64,000 bases of DNA, taken from contig JAJKFL010000006.1 in NCBI GenBank assembly GCA_021186555.1, positions 46,262,138 through 46,326,137 of the forward strand. The letters run 5' to 3'. Positions 22,606 to 34,340 of the stretch are shown here, in pieces; position 1 is the first letter of the stretch; each line of letters begins with the position of its first letter. The translations under genes and the position numbers were made by a program. The notes below the pieces were generated by a model that was not told the DNA's origin, ran no database searches, and saw nothing but the letters and a program-made list of their open reading frames with translations. The stretch comes from Reticulitermes speratus (lineage: Eukaryota; Arthropoda; Insecta; Blattodea; Rhinotermitidae).

Positions 22606-23086
22606 CAGTGGTTACCAAAGTGGGCGGTACCGCCCCCTGGGGGCGGTGGGATTACCGAGGTGGGCGTTAATAGGTACGAGAGGTGGAAGGGAGCGCTGTT
22701 ATTATCACAGGGGGGCGCTAGTAGACACGTAGTGCGTTTATTTTTGTAATAAAATTGAAATAAAGTAATTTTTGTGTTAACAATGAAAAATGAACTAAAT
22801 TTCTTAGTATTTTAATTTATGAATCTTATTCAAGCACATATTTTTTTAAATAAACTATTGCTAGATGAATTATTGTTAATCATAAAAATATAATAAATAT
22901 TAATTTATTAATTAACACATAAAACATTAAGTTTAACTCGTATAATTTTATTTAAACGATTTTGTAAATATAAAATAAAAATGGAAACAAAAGCGCATTT
23001 ATGTTTTTTAAAAAAAGTTAGGGGGGCGTTGTGGGTGTGCTTATGGAACCGAGGGGGCGGTGGACCGAAAATTTTGGGAACCGCTG
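22606..23086. mobile_element. hAT-type MITE
   Basis: A 481-bp element with inverted ends CAGTGGTTACCAAAGTGGGC and (reverse complement of the right end) CAGCGGTTCCCAAAATTTTC. It is flanked by GTGTACTA (22598-22605) and TTGTACTA (23087-23094), an 8-bp duplication with one mismatch. The ends match the CAGTGGTTCCCAAA style of hAT transposons. The interior is AT-rich with no transposase. Both ends have CCGCCCCC blocks just inside. Confidence 0.85.
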
Positions 23087-23094
23087 TTGTACTA

Positions 23095-23318
23095 CTTACG
23101 TAATTTGCAAATGTGGCCGCGGGCCGTGGATTGGAAACCCGTGACTTACAGAGGAGAGTGGCTGAAGTCATTGCAAAGTGCTGTTTGGTCGTGATCGGAA
23201 CTGCCGTGACAGGACCGTCAGATAAACGGGTAAATATGGCGAGAGAGTTCAGCGTCTCTGAATGGTAGGCGTCTTGTTGATGGTGCGAGTGTTCTGTCGT
23301 GTTGCGAAGTGGCGACTG
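23095..23318. other. Unique spacer
   Basis: No supported feature. A 148-codon minus frame here starts in the next array and ends inside the MITE, so it is not a gene. Confidence 0.55.
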
Positions 23319-24591
23319 GGATGTCGCACTGCCTCCAGTGTCAGGGTCTGACACTGAGGACCCTCAGGGATGTCGTACTGCCTCCAGTGTCAGGGTCTGA
23401 CACTGACGACCCTCAGGGATGTCGTACTGCCTCCAGTGTCAGGGTCTGACACTGAGGACCCTCAGGGATGTCGCACTGCCTCCAGTGTCACGGTCTGACA
23501 CTGAGGACCCTCAGGGATGTCGTACTGCCTCCAGTGTCACGGTCTGACACTGAGGACCCTCAGGGATGTCGCACTGCCTCCAGTGTCACGGTCTGACACT
23601 GAGGACCCTCAGGGATGTCGTACTGCCTCCAGTGTCAGGGTCTGACACTGAGGACCCTCAGGGATGTCGCACTGCCTCCAGTGTCACGGTCTGACACTGA
23701 GGACCCTCAGGGATGTCGTACTGCCTCCAGTGTCACGGTCTGACACTGAGGACCCTCAGGGATGTCGCACTGCCTCCAGTGTCAGGGTCTGACACTGAGG
23801 ACCCTCAGGGATGTCGTACTGCCTCCAGTGTCACGGTCTGACACTGAGGACCCTCAGGGATGTCGCACTGCCTCCAGTGTCAGGGTCTGACACTGAGGAC
23901 CCTCAGGGATGTCGTACTGCCTCCAGTGTCAGGGTCTGACACTGAGGACCCTCAGGGATGTCGTACTGCCTCCAGTGTCAGGGTCTGATACCGAGAACCC
24001 TCAGGGATGTCGTACTGCCTCCAGTGTCAGGGTCTGACACTGAGGACCCTCAGGGATGTCGTACTGCCTCCAGTGTCAGGGTCTGACACTGAGGACCCTC
24101 AGGGATGTCGTACTGCCTCCAGTGTCAGGGTCTGATACCGAGAACCCTCAGGGATGTCGTACTGCCTCCAGTGTCGGGGTCTGACACTGAGGAACCTCAG
24201 GGATGTCGTACTGCCTCCAGTGTCAGGGTCTGATACCGAGAACCCTTAGGGATGTCGTACTGCCTCCAGTGTCAGGGTCTGACACTGAGGACACTCAGGG
24301 ATGTCGTACTGCCTCCAGTGTCAGGGTCTGACACTGAGGACCCTCAGGGATGTCGTACTGCCTCCAGTGTCAGGGTCTGATACCGAGAACCCTCAGGGAT
24401 GTCGTACTGCCTCCAGTGTCAGGGTCTGACACTGAGGACCCTCAGGGATGTCGTACTGCCTCCAGTGTCAGGGTCTGACACTGAGGACCCTCAGGGATGT
24501 CGTACTGCCTCCAGTGTCAGGGTCTGACACTGAGGACCCTCAGGGATGTCGTACTGCCTCCAGTGTCAGTGTCTGACACTGAGGACCCTCA
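23319..24591. repeat. 49-bp array with a perfect hairpin in each unit
   Basis: About 26 copies. Each unit contains CAGTGTCAG, GGT, CTGACACTG, a perfect 9-bp stem with a 3-base loop. The variant CAGTGTCACGGTCTGACACTG unpairs the innermost base. Left-half units alternate TCGCAC/TCGTAC and AGGG/ACGG. Right-half units carry GATACCGAGAACC in place of GACACTGAGGACC at regular intervals. Confidence 0.96.
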
Positions 24592-24677
24592 AGATGGAAG
24601 GAGCAGTAATCCAAAGATCTTAGGGTGTTGTTACAGGTCTGAGTCCTGCGTACCGAACGCACAGAAAGGCTGGCGAA

Positions 24678-25110
24678 CCTGTACAGTGCATCTCTGTAAC
24701 ACACTGTTGTAGCTACATAACAGCCTGTACAGTGCATCTCTGTAACACACTGTTGTAGCTACATAACAACCTGTACAGTGCATCTCTGTAACACACTGTT
24801 GTAGCTACATAACAGCCTGTACAGTGCATCTCTGTAACACACTGTTGTAGCTACATAACAGCCTGTACAGTGCATCTCTGTAACACACTGTTGTAGCTAC
24901 ATAACAGCCTGTACAGTGCATCTCTGTAACACACTGTTGTAGCTACATAACAGCCTGTACAGTGCATCTCTGTAACACACTGTTGTAGCTACATAACAGC
25001 CTGTACAGTGCATCTCTGTAACACACTGTTGTAGCTACATAACAGCCTGTACAGTGCATCTCTGTAACACATTGTTGTAGCTACATAACAGCCTGTACAG
25101 TACATCTCTG
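24678..25110. repeat. 46-bp array
   Basis: About nine copies of a 46-bp unit made of CCTGTACAGTGCA plus the 27-bp unit of the following array plus TAACAG. It passes directly into the 27-bp array without a break. Confidence 0.95.
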
Positions 25111-26214
25111 TAACACACTGTTGTAGCTACATCTCTGTAACACACTGTTGTAGCTACATCTCTGTAACACACTGTTGTAGCTACATCTCTGTAACACACT
25201 GTTGTATCTACATCTCTGTAACACACTGTTGTAGCTACATCTCTGTAACACACTGTTGTAGCTACATCTCTGTAACACACTGTTGTAGCTACATCTCTGT
25301 AACACACTGTTGTAGCTACATCTCTGTAACACACTGTTGTAGCTACATCTCTGTAACACACTGTTGTAGCTACATCTCTGTAACACACTGTTGTAGCTAC
25401 ATCTATGTAACACACTGTTGTAGCTACATACCTGTAACACACTGTTGTAGCTACATACCTGTAACACACTGTTGTAGCTACATCTCTGTAACACACTGTT
25501 GTAGCTACATCTCTGTAACACACTGTTGTAGCTACATCTCTGTAACACACTGTTGTAGCTACATCTCTGTAACACACTGTTGTAGCTACATACCTGTAAC
25601 ACACTGTTGTAGCTACATACCTGTAACACACTGTTGTAGCTACATCTCTGTAACACACTGTTGTAGCTACATCTCTGTAACACACTGTTGTAGCTACATC
25701 TCTGTAACACACTGTTGTAGCTACATCTCTGTAACACACTGTTGTAGCTACATACCTGTAACACACTGTTGTAGCTACATACCTGTAACACACTGTTGTA
25801 GCTACATCTCTGTAACACACTGTTGTAGCTACATCTCTGTAACACACTGTTGTAGCTACATCTCTGTAACACACTGTTGTAGCTACATCTCTGTAACACA
25901 CTGTTGTAGCTACATACCTGTAACACACTGTTGTAGCTACATACCTGTAACACACTGTTGTAGCTACATCTCTGTAACACACTGTTGTAGCTACATCTCT
26001 GTAACACACTGTTGTAGCTACATCTCTGTAACACACTGTTGTAGCTACATCTCTGTAACACACTGTTGTAGCTACATCTCTGTAACACACTGTTGTAGCT
26101 ACATCTCTGTAACACACTGTTGTAGCTACATACCTGTAACACACTGTTGTAGCTACATCTCTGTAACACACTGTTGTAGCTACATCTCTGTAACACACTC
26201 TTGTAGCTACATAT
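25111..26214. repeat. 27-bp array with 162-bp higher-order repeat
   Basis: About 41 copies of a 27-bp unit (TCTGTAACACACTGTTGTAG plus CTACATC). Pairs of ACCTG-type units recur every six units: the first of each pair starts at 25431 and 25593, 162 bp apart, with about four such blocks to 25950. Two long minus-strand frames (over 430 codons) come from the stop-free unit of nine codons. Confidence 0.96.
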
Positions 26215-26266
26215 AACAGCTGTTTTAGTTTTAATCGTGATATCAAGCTTCCATCGCGATGTTGAT

Positions 26267-26445
26267 GACATCCGCGCTCTTCTGGGATATTTCCCGGCGT
26301 CGTGTGGTAAATTACCGACGTTTCGGGACAACGTATCGGTCCCAAGGTTCAAGAAGTCCAAGAAAAAATAAGGATGGGACCGATATGTTATTCCGAAACG
26401 TCGGTAAACACTACTCAGCTTAATATTCCAAAACAGCGCATATTT
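26267..26445. mobile_element. Fold-back element with TTACCGACGTTTCGG arms
   Basis: The left arm (TCTTCTGGGATATTTCCCGG ... TTACCGACGTTTCGGGAC ... CGGTCCCA) is matched in reverse complement by the right arm (GGGACCGATATGTTATTCCG, then AAACGTCGGTAA ... AATATTCCAAAACAGCGCA). It belongs to the family of 38921-39140. The right arm keeps CCGAAACGTCGG but the CTGAAGA core is lost. A third partial arm at about 26505-26560 does keep GCTGAAGATGAAGG and TTCCGAAACGTCGGG. Confidence 0.7.
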
Positions 26446-26847
26446 CAACTACTTTATTTACATAGTACCCGTATTTTACCGCGCAGCTATTTTTCTTGGA
26501 CTACTTAACGCTGAAGATGAAGGGAACACTATCTTCCGAAACGTCGGGAACCACTGACTGAAAGGCACGGCAACACATGCGAGAACACTTGAATTCTCGG
26601 TGTATATAGACGTCAAAATAATTCTTTGTCGTACAAGATACTCGGATACAAATTGTAACTGCTGTCTGTACCCCCTCACCCCAATTTAAGATTACCCTCT
26701 TCTTGTACCAAAGTTTATCAGACACTGGAACTGTACCTCCAGTCCCCCATATGCCTTCGTAACTTTACGTTTATCGTGAAAGCAAAGTCGAGGCAGTAAC
26801 AACTGTCAACACTTTAAATAAATAATTGGGTCTGGTATGAGATAGCA
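26446..26847. other. Spacer with partial fold-back arm
   Basis: Contains the third arm fragment at about 26500-26560 and otherwise unique sequence. No gene is seen. Confidence 0.55.
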
Positions 26848-27372
26848 CAGCGGTGTTCAACCTTTTTTGTTCGCGTACCCCCACATACAATTTCTCTTCA
26901 ACTTTGTACCCCCAAAGCTGTTGGTGCATAATTCAAGTTACACACAGTCTATAATCTACATCTAAAATAAGTTAAATAAATTACATCCAAAATAATGTAT
27001 TAAATAATAAGTTTTAAATGACAAAAAGGAGAGTCAAGCTATTAAATAACAAATATATTATTGTCTATCGTATAAAAATTAATAAAGGAACAAATGTATT
27101 TTAGCAAAGCAAAATTATATGCACTGTGTGGAATAAAATGAAACTAGCCGCCCAGATAAGAATCGCATAAAGGAGAGAGAGAGATAGACACAAATAGCGC
27201 TCCCAAATCGCATGTCCTTACGTCCGGGTCTCTTGTGGCTAACCCTAAATCTGGCCCTGATTATTCAGTGTTTATCATAAAATAATATAACTATTTTTTT
27301 AAATTTACGTACCCCCTAAGATGTCTTTGCATACCCCCGAGGGGTACGCGTACCCCAGGTTGAATACCACTG
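26848..27372. mobile_element. hAT-type MITE
   Basis: A 525-bp element beginning CAGCGGTGTTCAACC and ending GGTTGAATACCACTG. Further inward GCGTACCCCCA matches TGGGGTACGCGTACC inverted. The ends fit the CAGnGGTnnTCAACC style of hAT elements. The flanks read GATAGCA and GATACAG, which may be a decayed target duplication. The interior is AT-rich with no transposase. Confidence 0.75.
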
Positions 27373-27825
27373 ATACAGGCGATATATAAATCACATCTGC
27401 GAATGCAGAGTCATGTAATATCCAGAGAGTATAAGCAATGATATTCCCATGATTTCTATGTTGAGTCACTATAGGACAGTTTCTAACTTTAAAATAAGAA
27501 AATATATTACAATACATAGACAAATGAATATATGAGTTTTATATATAGGTATATGTACTGTGGAGTAAAAAGGCAAACTAAATTAGGAGTTGTTCGTCCT
27601 CAGTGGCTCCATAAATCTCTTCCGTGCCGCACCTTTCACCCCATTTACTTATATTTTCAACCCGACTGTCGCCTTTATTTGATTCATACCGTCAGCACGG
27701 CCACGTTGATCCTTCTTGTGCTTCGTACGGCAGTTCTGTGCTTACGTAACTTAATGGCACTATTGCTACCGGCACGTTGATTATATGTATCATGCCATTG
27801 CATTGATTGCTATAAATCTATCCCA
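27373..27825. other. Unique spacer, no gene seen
   Basis: Non-repetitive AT-rich sequence up to the 114-bp array. Short open frames carry no recognisable domain. Confidence 0.5.
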
Positions 27826-30800
27826 GTCAGTTAATGTTGTACAGTGAAATAATCGCTGTTTGTTCTGAGATCCACACAAAACACATAAATACAGTCCGTA
27901 CCGCGCAGTAAACACACTCCGTCTCAGTTATACAAACCAGTCAGTTATGTTGTACAGTGAAATAATCGCTGTTTGTTCTGAGATCCACAAAACACATAAA
28001 TACAGTCCGTACCGCGCAGTAAACACACTCCGTCTCAGTTATTACAAACCAGTCAGTTAATGTTGTACAGTGAAATAATCGCTGTTTGTTCTGAGATCCA
28101 CACAAAACACATAAATACAGTCCGTACCGCGCAGTAAACACACTCCGTCTCAGTTATACAAACCAGTCAGTTAATGTTGTACAGTGAAATAATCGCTGTT
28201 TGTTCTGAGATCCACACAAAAACACATAAATACAGTCCGTACCGCGCAGTAAACACACTCCTTCTCAGTTATACAAAACCAGTCAGTGAATGTTTGTACA
28301 GTGAAATAATCGCTGTTTGTTCTGAGATCCACACAAAACACATAAATACAGTCCGTACCGCGCAGTAAACACACTCCGTTCTCAGTTATACAAACCAGTC
28401 AGTTAATGTTGTACAGTGAAATAATCGCTGTTTGTTCTGAGATCCACACAAAAACACATTAAATACAGTCCGTACCGCGCAGTAAACACACTCCTTCTCA
28501 GTTATACACCTAATTCTGTCCGTAACGCCATGTACCACTTGTGTCTCAGTTATTCAAACCAGTCAGTAATGTGTACAGTGAAATAATCGCTGTTTGTTCT
28601 GAATCCACACAAAACACTAAATACAGTCCTACGCGCAGTAAACACACTCCGTCTCAGTTTACAAACCAGTCAGTTAATGTTGTACAGTGAAATAATCGCT
28701 GTTGTTCTGAGATCCACACAAACACATAAATACATCCGTACCGCGCAGTAAACACACTCCGTCTCAGTTATACAAACCAGTCAGTTAATGTTGTACAGTG
28801 AAATATCGCTGTTTGTTCTGAGATCCACACAAAACACATAAATACATCCGTACCGCGCAGTAAACACACTCCGTCTCAGTTATACAAACCAGTCAGTTAA
28901 TTTGTACAGTGAAATAATCGCTGTTTGTTCTGAGATCCACACAAAAACATAATACAGTCCGTACCGCGCAGTAAACACACTCCGTCTCAGTTATACAAAC
29001 CAGTCAGTTAATGTTGTACAGTGAAATAATCGCTGTTTGTTCTGAGATCCACAAAAACACATAAATACATCCGCCGCGCAGTAAACACACTCCTCTCAGT
29101 TATACAACCAGTCATTATTGTACGTGAAATAATCGCTGTTTGTTCTGAGATCCACACAAACACATAAATACATCCGTACCGCGCAGTAAACACACTCCTC
29201 CATTTACAAACGTCATAATTTGTACAGTGAAATAATCGCTGTTGTTCTGAGATCCACACAAACACATAAATACATCCGTACCGCGCAGTAAACACACTCC
29301 GTCTCAGTTTAAAACCGTCAGTTAATGTTGTACAGTGAAATAATCGCTGTTTGTTCTGAGATCCACACAAAACACATAAATACAGTCCGTACCGCGCAGT
29401 AAACACACTCCGTCTCAGTTAACAACCAGTCAGTTAATGTTGTACAGTGAAATAACGCTGTTTGTTCTGAGATCCACACAAAACACATAAATACATCCGA
29501 CCGCGCAGTAAACACACTCCGTCTCAGTTATACAAACAGTCAGTTAATGTTGTACAGTGAAATAATCGCTGTTTGTTCTGAGATCCACACAAAACACATA
29601 AATACATTCCGACGCGCAGTAAACACACTCCGTCTCAGTTATACAACCAGTCAGTTAATTTGTACAGTGAAATAATCGCTGTTTGTTCTAATCCACAAAC
29701 ACATAAATACATCCGTACGCGCAGTAAACACATCCGTCTCAGTTATACAAACAGTCAGTTAATGTTGTACAGTGAAATAATCGCTGTTTGTTCTGAGATC
29801 CACACAAAACACATAATACAGTCCGTACCGCGCAGTAAACACACTCCGTCTCATTATACAAACCAGTCAGTTAATGTTGTACAGTGAAATAATCGCTGTT
29901 TGTTCTGAGATCCACACAAAACACATAAATACATTCCGTACCGCGCAGTAAACACACCCGTCTCAGTTATACAAACCAGTCGTTAATTGTACAGTGAAAT
30001 AATCGCTGTTTGTTCTGAGATCCACAAAAACACATAAATACATCGTACCGCGCAGTAAACACACCCGTCTCAGTTATACAAACCAGTCAGTTAATTGTAC
30101 GTGAAATAATCGCTGTTTGTTCTGAGATCCACACAAAACACATAAATACAGTCCGTACCGCGCAGTAAACACACTCCTCTCAGTTTACAAACCAGTCAGT
30201 TAATGTTGTACAGTGAAATAATCGCTGTTTGTTCTGAGATCCACACAAAACACATAAATACAGTCCGTACCGCGCAGTAAACACACTCCTTCTCAGTTAT
30301 ACAAACCAGTCAGTAATTTTGTACAGTGAAATAATCGCTGTTTGTTCTGAATCCACACAAAACACATAAATACAGTCCGTACCGCGCAGTAAACACACTC
30401 CTTCTCAGTTATACAAACCAGTCAGTGAATTTGTACAGTGAAATAATCGCTGTTTGTTCTGAGATCCAACAAAACACATAAATACAGTCCGTACCGCGCA
30501 GTAAACACACTCCTTCTCATTTACAAACCAGTCAGTGAATTTGTACAGTGAAAAATCGCTGTTTGTTCTGAGATCCACACAAACACATAAATACAGTCGT
30601 CCGCGCAGTAACACACTCCTCTCAGTTATACAAACCATCAGTTAATTGTACAGTGAAATAATCGCTGTTGTTCTGAGATCCACACAAACACATAATACAG
30701 TCCGTACCCGCAGTAAACACACTCCGTCTCAGTTATACAAACCAGTCATTAATGTTGTACAGTGAAATAATCGCTGTTTGTTCTGAGATCCACACAAACA

Positions 30801-32134
30801 CATAATACATCCGTACCGCGCAGTAACACACTCCGTCTCAGTTATACCATCATAATGTTTACATGAAATAACGCTGTTGTTCTGAGATCCACACAAACAC
30901 ATAAATACATTCCGTACCGCGCAGTAAACACACTCCGTCTCATTATACAACCAGTCAGTTAATGTTGTACAGTGAAATAACGCTGTTTGTTTGAGATCCC
31001 ACAAAAACATAAATACAGTCCGTACGCGCAGTAACACACTCCGTCTCAGTTACAAACCAGTCGTTAAGTGTACAGTGAATAATCGCTGTTGTTCTGGATC
31101 ACACAAACACATAAATACAGTCCGTACCGCGCAGTAACACACGCCTTCTCAGTTATACAAACCGTAGTGAATTGTACATGAATAATCGCGTACTGTCTGA
31201 GATCCACACAAACCATAAATACAGTCCGTTACCAGCGCAGTAAACACACTCCTTCTCAGTTTACAAACCAGTCAAGTAATTTTGTACAGTGTAAATAACG
31301 CTGTTTGTTCTGAGATCCACACAAATAACCATATAATTACAGTCCCTAAACACGCGCATAAACACACTCCTCCAGTTATACAAACCGTCAGTGAATTTGT
31401 ACAGTGAAATAATCGCTGTTTGTTCTGAGATCCACACAAAACACAATAAATACAGTCCGTACCGCGCAGTAAACACACTCCGTCTCAGTTATACAAACCA
31501 GTCAGTTAATGTTGTACAGTGAAATAATCGCTGTTTGTTCTGAGATCCACACAAAACACATAAATACAGTCCGTACCGCGCAGTAAACACACTCCTTCTC
31601 AGTTATACAAACCAGTCAGTGAATTTTGTACAGTGAAATAATCGCTGTTTGTTCTGAGATCCACACAAAAACACATAAATACAGTCCGTACCGCGCAGTA
31701 AACACACTCCTTCTCAGTTATACAAACCAGTCAGTGAATTTTGTACAGTGAAATAATCGCTGTTTGTTCTGAGATCCACACAAAACACATAAATACAGTC
31801 CGTACCGCGCAGTAAACACACTCCTTCTCAGTTATACAAACCAGTCAGTGAATTTTGTACAGTGAAATAATCGCTGTTTGTTCTGAGATCCACACAAAAC
31901 ACATAAATACAGTCCGTACCGCGCAGTAAACACACTCCGTCTCAGTTATACAAACCAGTCAGTTAATGTTGTACAGTGAAATAATCGCTGTTTGTTCTGA
32001 GATCCACACAAAACACATAAATACAGTCCGTACCGCGCAGTAAACACACTCCTTCTCAGTTATACAAACCAGTCAGTGAATTTTGTACAGTGAAATAATC
32101 GCTGTTTGTTCTGAGATCCACACAAAACACATAA
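27826..32134 (-). repeat. 114-bp satellite array, minus orientation
   Basis: About 38 units of the 114-bp repeat (minus strand reads GTGTGGATCTCAGAACAAAC, ACTGACTGGTTTGTATAACT, TTTACTGCGCGGTACGGACT). Units at 27826-28490 and 31460-32134 are clean. The middle (about 28500-31450) is crowded with single-base deletions absent from other copies, so its consensus is probably poor. The left edge lacks the leader and trailer that flank the plus-oriented arrays. Confidence 0.95.
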
Positions 32135-32552
32135 TTATTTCACTGTACAACATTAACTGACTGGTTTGTATAACTGAGACGGAGTGTGTTTACTGCGCGG
32201 TACGGACTGTATTTATGTGTTTTGTGTGGATCTCAGAACAAACAGCGATTATTTCACTGTACAGCATTAACTGACTGGTTTGTATAACTGAGACGGAGTG
32301 TGTTTACTGCGCGGTACGGACTGTATTTATGTGTTTTGTGTGGATCTCAGAACAAACAGCGATTATTTCACTGTACAACATTAACTGACTGGTTTGTATA
32401 ACTGAGACGGAGTGTGTTTACTGCGCGGTACGGACTGTATTTATGTGTTTTGTGTGGATCTCAGAACAAACAGCGATTATTTCACTGTACAACATTAACT
32501 GACTGGTTTGTATAACTGAGACGGAGTGTGTTTACTGCGCGGTACGGACTGA
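32135..32552 (+). repeat. 114-bp satellite array, plus orientation, joined head to head
   Basis: About 3.7 units in the opposite orientation to the array on its left, meeting at ACATAATTATTTCACTG (32129-32145). It ends with GCGGTACGGACTGAATGTTT and TATATGTAATTC, the trailer seen after other plus-oriented arrays. Confidence 0.93.
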
Positions 32553-33689
32553 ATGTTTATATGTAATTCAGGACATCCAAGTTTTTAAAATGTAATTGAA
32601 TAGTCGTGACATGCCAGGCAGAAGTGCAGTGAAGAACAGACAGGTACATGAATTGTAGCTAGTGGAAATGCAAACTCAACACAGCTGTCGACACGCCATT
32701 TTATTTCCGGAGGAAGCAATGTGTAACAGTAGCCAATAAAGTAGTGGTGACCTGACCACCTGGCCAATAAATCTAACGCAGTCATCTGTTTCCCTACAGC
32801 TCGCTCGGCTCTCGTTTGTTTCACTTGCTCGCCACTAGATGTCATGTGCGACTGTTCTTTATCCGCCATTGCACACGACAAATTGGCTACCCTTGGACCA
32901 GTTTAGGCAGCCAACCAGAGACTCCAAAAAGGCAAATAGTTCAATTTACTTTAACCTTCCCACATTTTTACATTATGTTGTGATACGTAAGAAAAGCTTT
33001 AAACAGGGAAAAGGCTGATGAAAGTTATAAGTTGCAGAAAAGCCAAAGATTTGTCATGCTTGCTTCGATGATTGTTCATTGGGGTTTAGAGAGCTTGAAT
33101 GACATGTCGTGCGTTAGAAACTTGAAACGACGACCTTATGTATTAATTTGTAAGCCCAAAAATTTATAACGGGGTCTTGTGAAGCTTCTGGCTTCGCAAA
33201 TTAAAGGGACATTATTTGACTTGCTGAGCAACAGTTAGCTTCTTAAGATCTTTGTTCCGTGGAGTCGTCAGCTGTCAGTCATTAACAAAAATCACAAACC
33301 TCACGTCGAAATTACGAAAATGTTGGAATATTGTGATGTGGCATTGAGGGGAAAACTACTGCATGGTAATAGACAGTACTATTTGCTATAGAAACTTCTG
33401 GAAATGGCGCCATGGCAGTCGCAGACGTTGCTGTTGGTTGGGGCAACTCGTTATGAAGACCGGAACAGCGTGGAAATAGCCGCCAGGACTCTGAGATCAG
33501 TGTTGACCTCTGAGAAATCGTCTGGTTTTAGACATCCCGTTTCGTTAAGTTGTTAATTCTGTTTGGTAGTTAGGCCCAATTTTCTCCTGACTAGTGGAAA
33601 AGTTCCGTTGAAAATGCAAGCGAAATGTTTTATAAATGAGTATTTACACGCAGAGTTAGTCTGAGGAAAATCACTACTGTCAAATATTG
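32553..33689. other. Spacer with possible transposon remnant
   Basis: Mostly unique. A 98-codon minus frame (32585-32881) begins with hydrophilic residues and has no domain I recognise. About 33175-33265 reads, in broken plus frames, fragments such as LAS-stop-DLCSVES, possibly a very decayed copy of the remnant at 21722. No gene is supported. Confidence 0.4.
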
Positions 33690-33930
33690 AGTGTAACTGC
33701 GTCCTCTGTGAGGACTCGCTACAGGCTGGACGGTCCGGGGATCGAATACCGGTCTTGACCTGCCGTGGGTCCCACCTAGCCTCCTGTATAATGGGTACCG
33801 CTCATCTTTCCCGGGGAAAAGCGGCCGGGGCGTGGAGTTGACCACGCACCGGCAGCTAGCGTGGCGGTTAAGAATCAGTGGAGCTATACCTCTACTTGTC
33901 ATGTTCCTGGAGGACCTTTGCGTCTCTGAA
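33690..33930 (+). mobile_element. tRNA-derived SINE fragment, plus strand
   Basis: Begins within the tRNA-like head (CTGGACGGTCCGGGGATCGA, B-box region) and continues with CCTCCTGTATAATGGGTACC, CCCGGGGAAAAGCGGCCGGG and GAGCTATACCTCTACT. It is the same family as 7731-8004 and 46398-46655. The A box is missing, so it is 5' truncated. Confidence 0.7.
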
Positions 33931-34340
33931 TGAACAAAGTACACACTAAAGTTTGTCAGTGGTTAATTGAACATCAGCAGTTGTACACGTGGAGGGCGGT
34001 GTTGCGTAACTCCTGTCATTCTTATTTTCAACACTTGTTCAAGGTGGGTAGTCAGCACACCCCCTGGGGGTGCCTTAACTACCGTTGGCACCCTCTGCAC
34101 TGAAGTCTGTATGGGCCCCAATCCTGGTCAGGATGGGGTGGAAAAAAAGAAAGTTTCTGGTCTCTGCCGTCAATAGAACCCCAAATTCTGTGTCGTTCCT
34201 CCGTCTGTATGGGCCGCACTTTTAGCTGAATTCGTATTAACTCTTAAACCGATTGTGTCTGTACCCTGAGAAATCCAAACCCGATATATGAGTATTTTTT
34301 GTTTGATATATTTTATATATTTTTCTGCTTCTGTGAGACC
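33931..34340. other. Spacer, no gene seen
   Basis: Unique sequence with CACCCCCTGGGGGTG, a short palindrome near 34059, and an AT-rich stretch before the next array. Confidence 0.5.

Noticed and set aside
25035-26448. Two 430-450 codon frames (VATTVCYRD or CSYNSVLQR repeats)
   Set aside because: They are translations of the 27-bp array in different frames on the same strand.
32585-32881. 98-codon minus-strand gene candidate
   Set aside because: It has a start and a hydrophilic N-terminal part but no recognisable family or supporting context.
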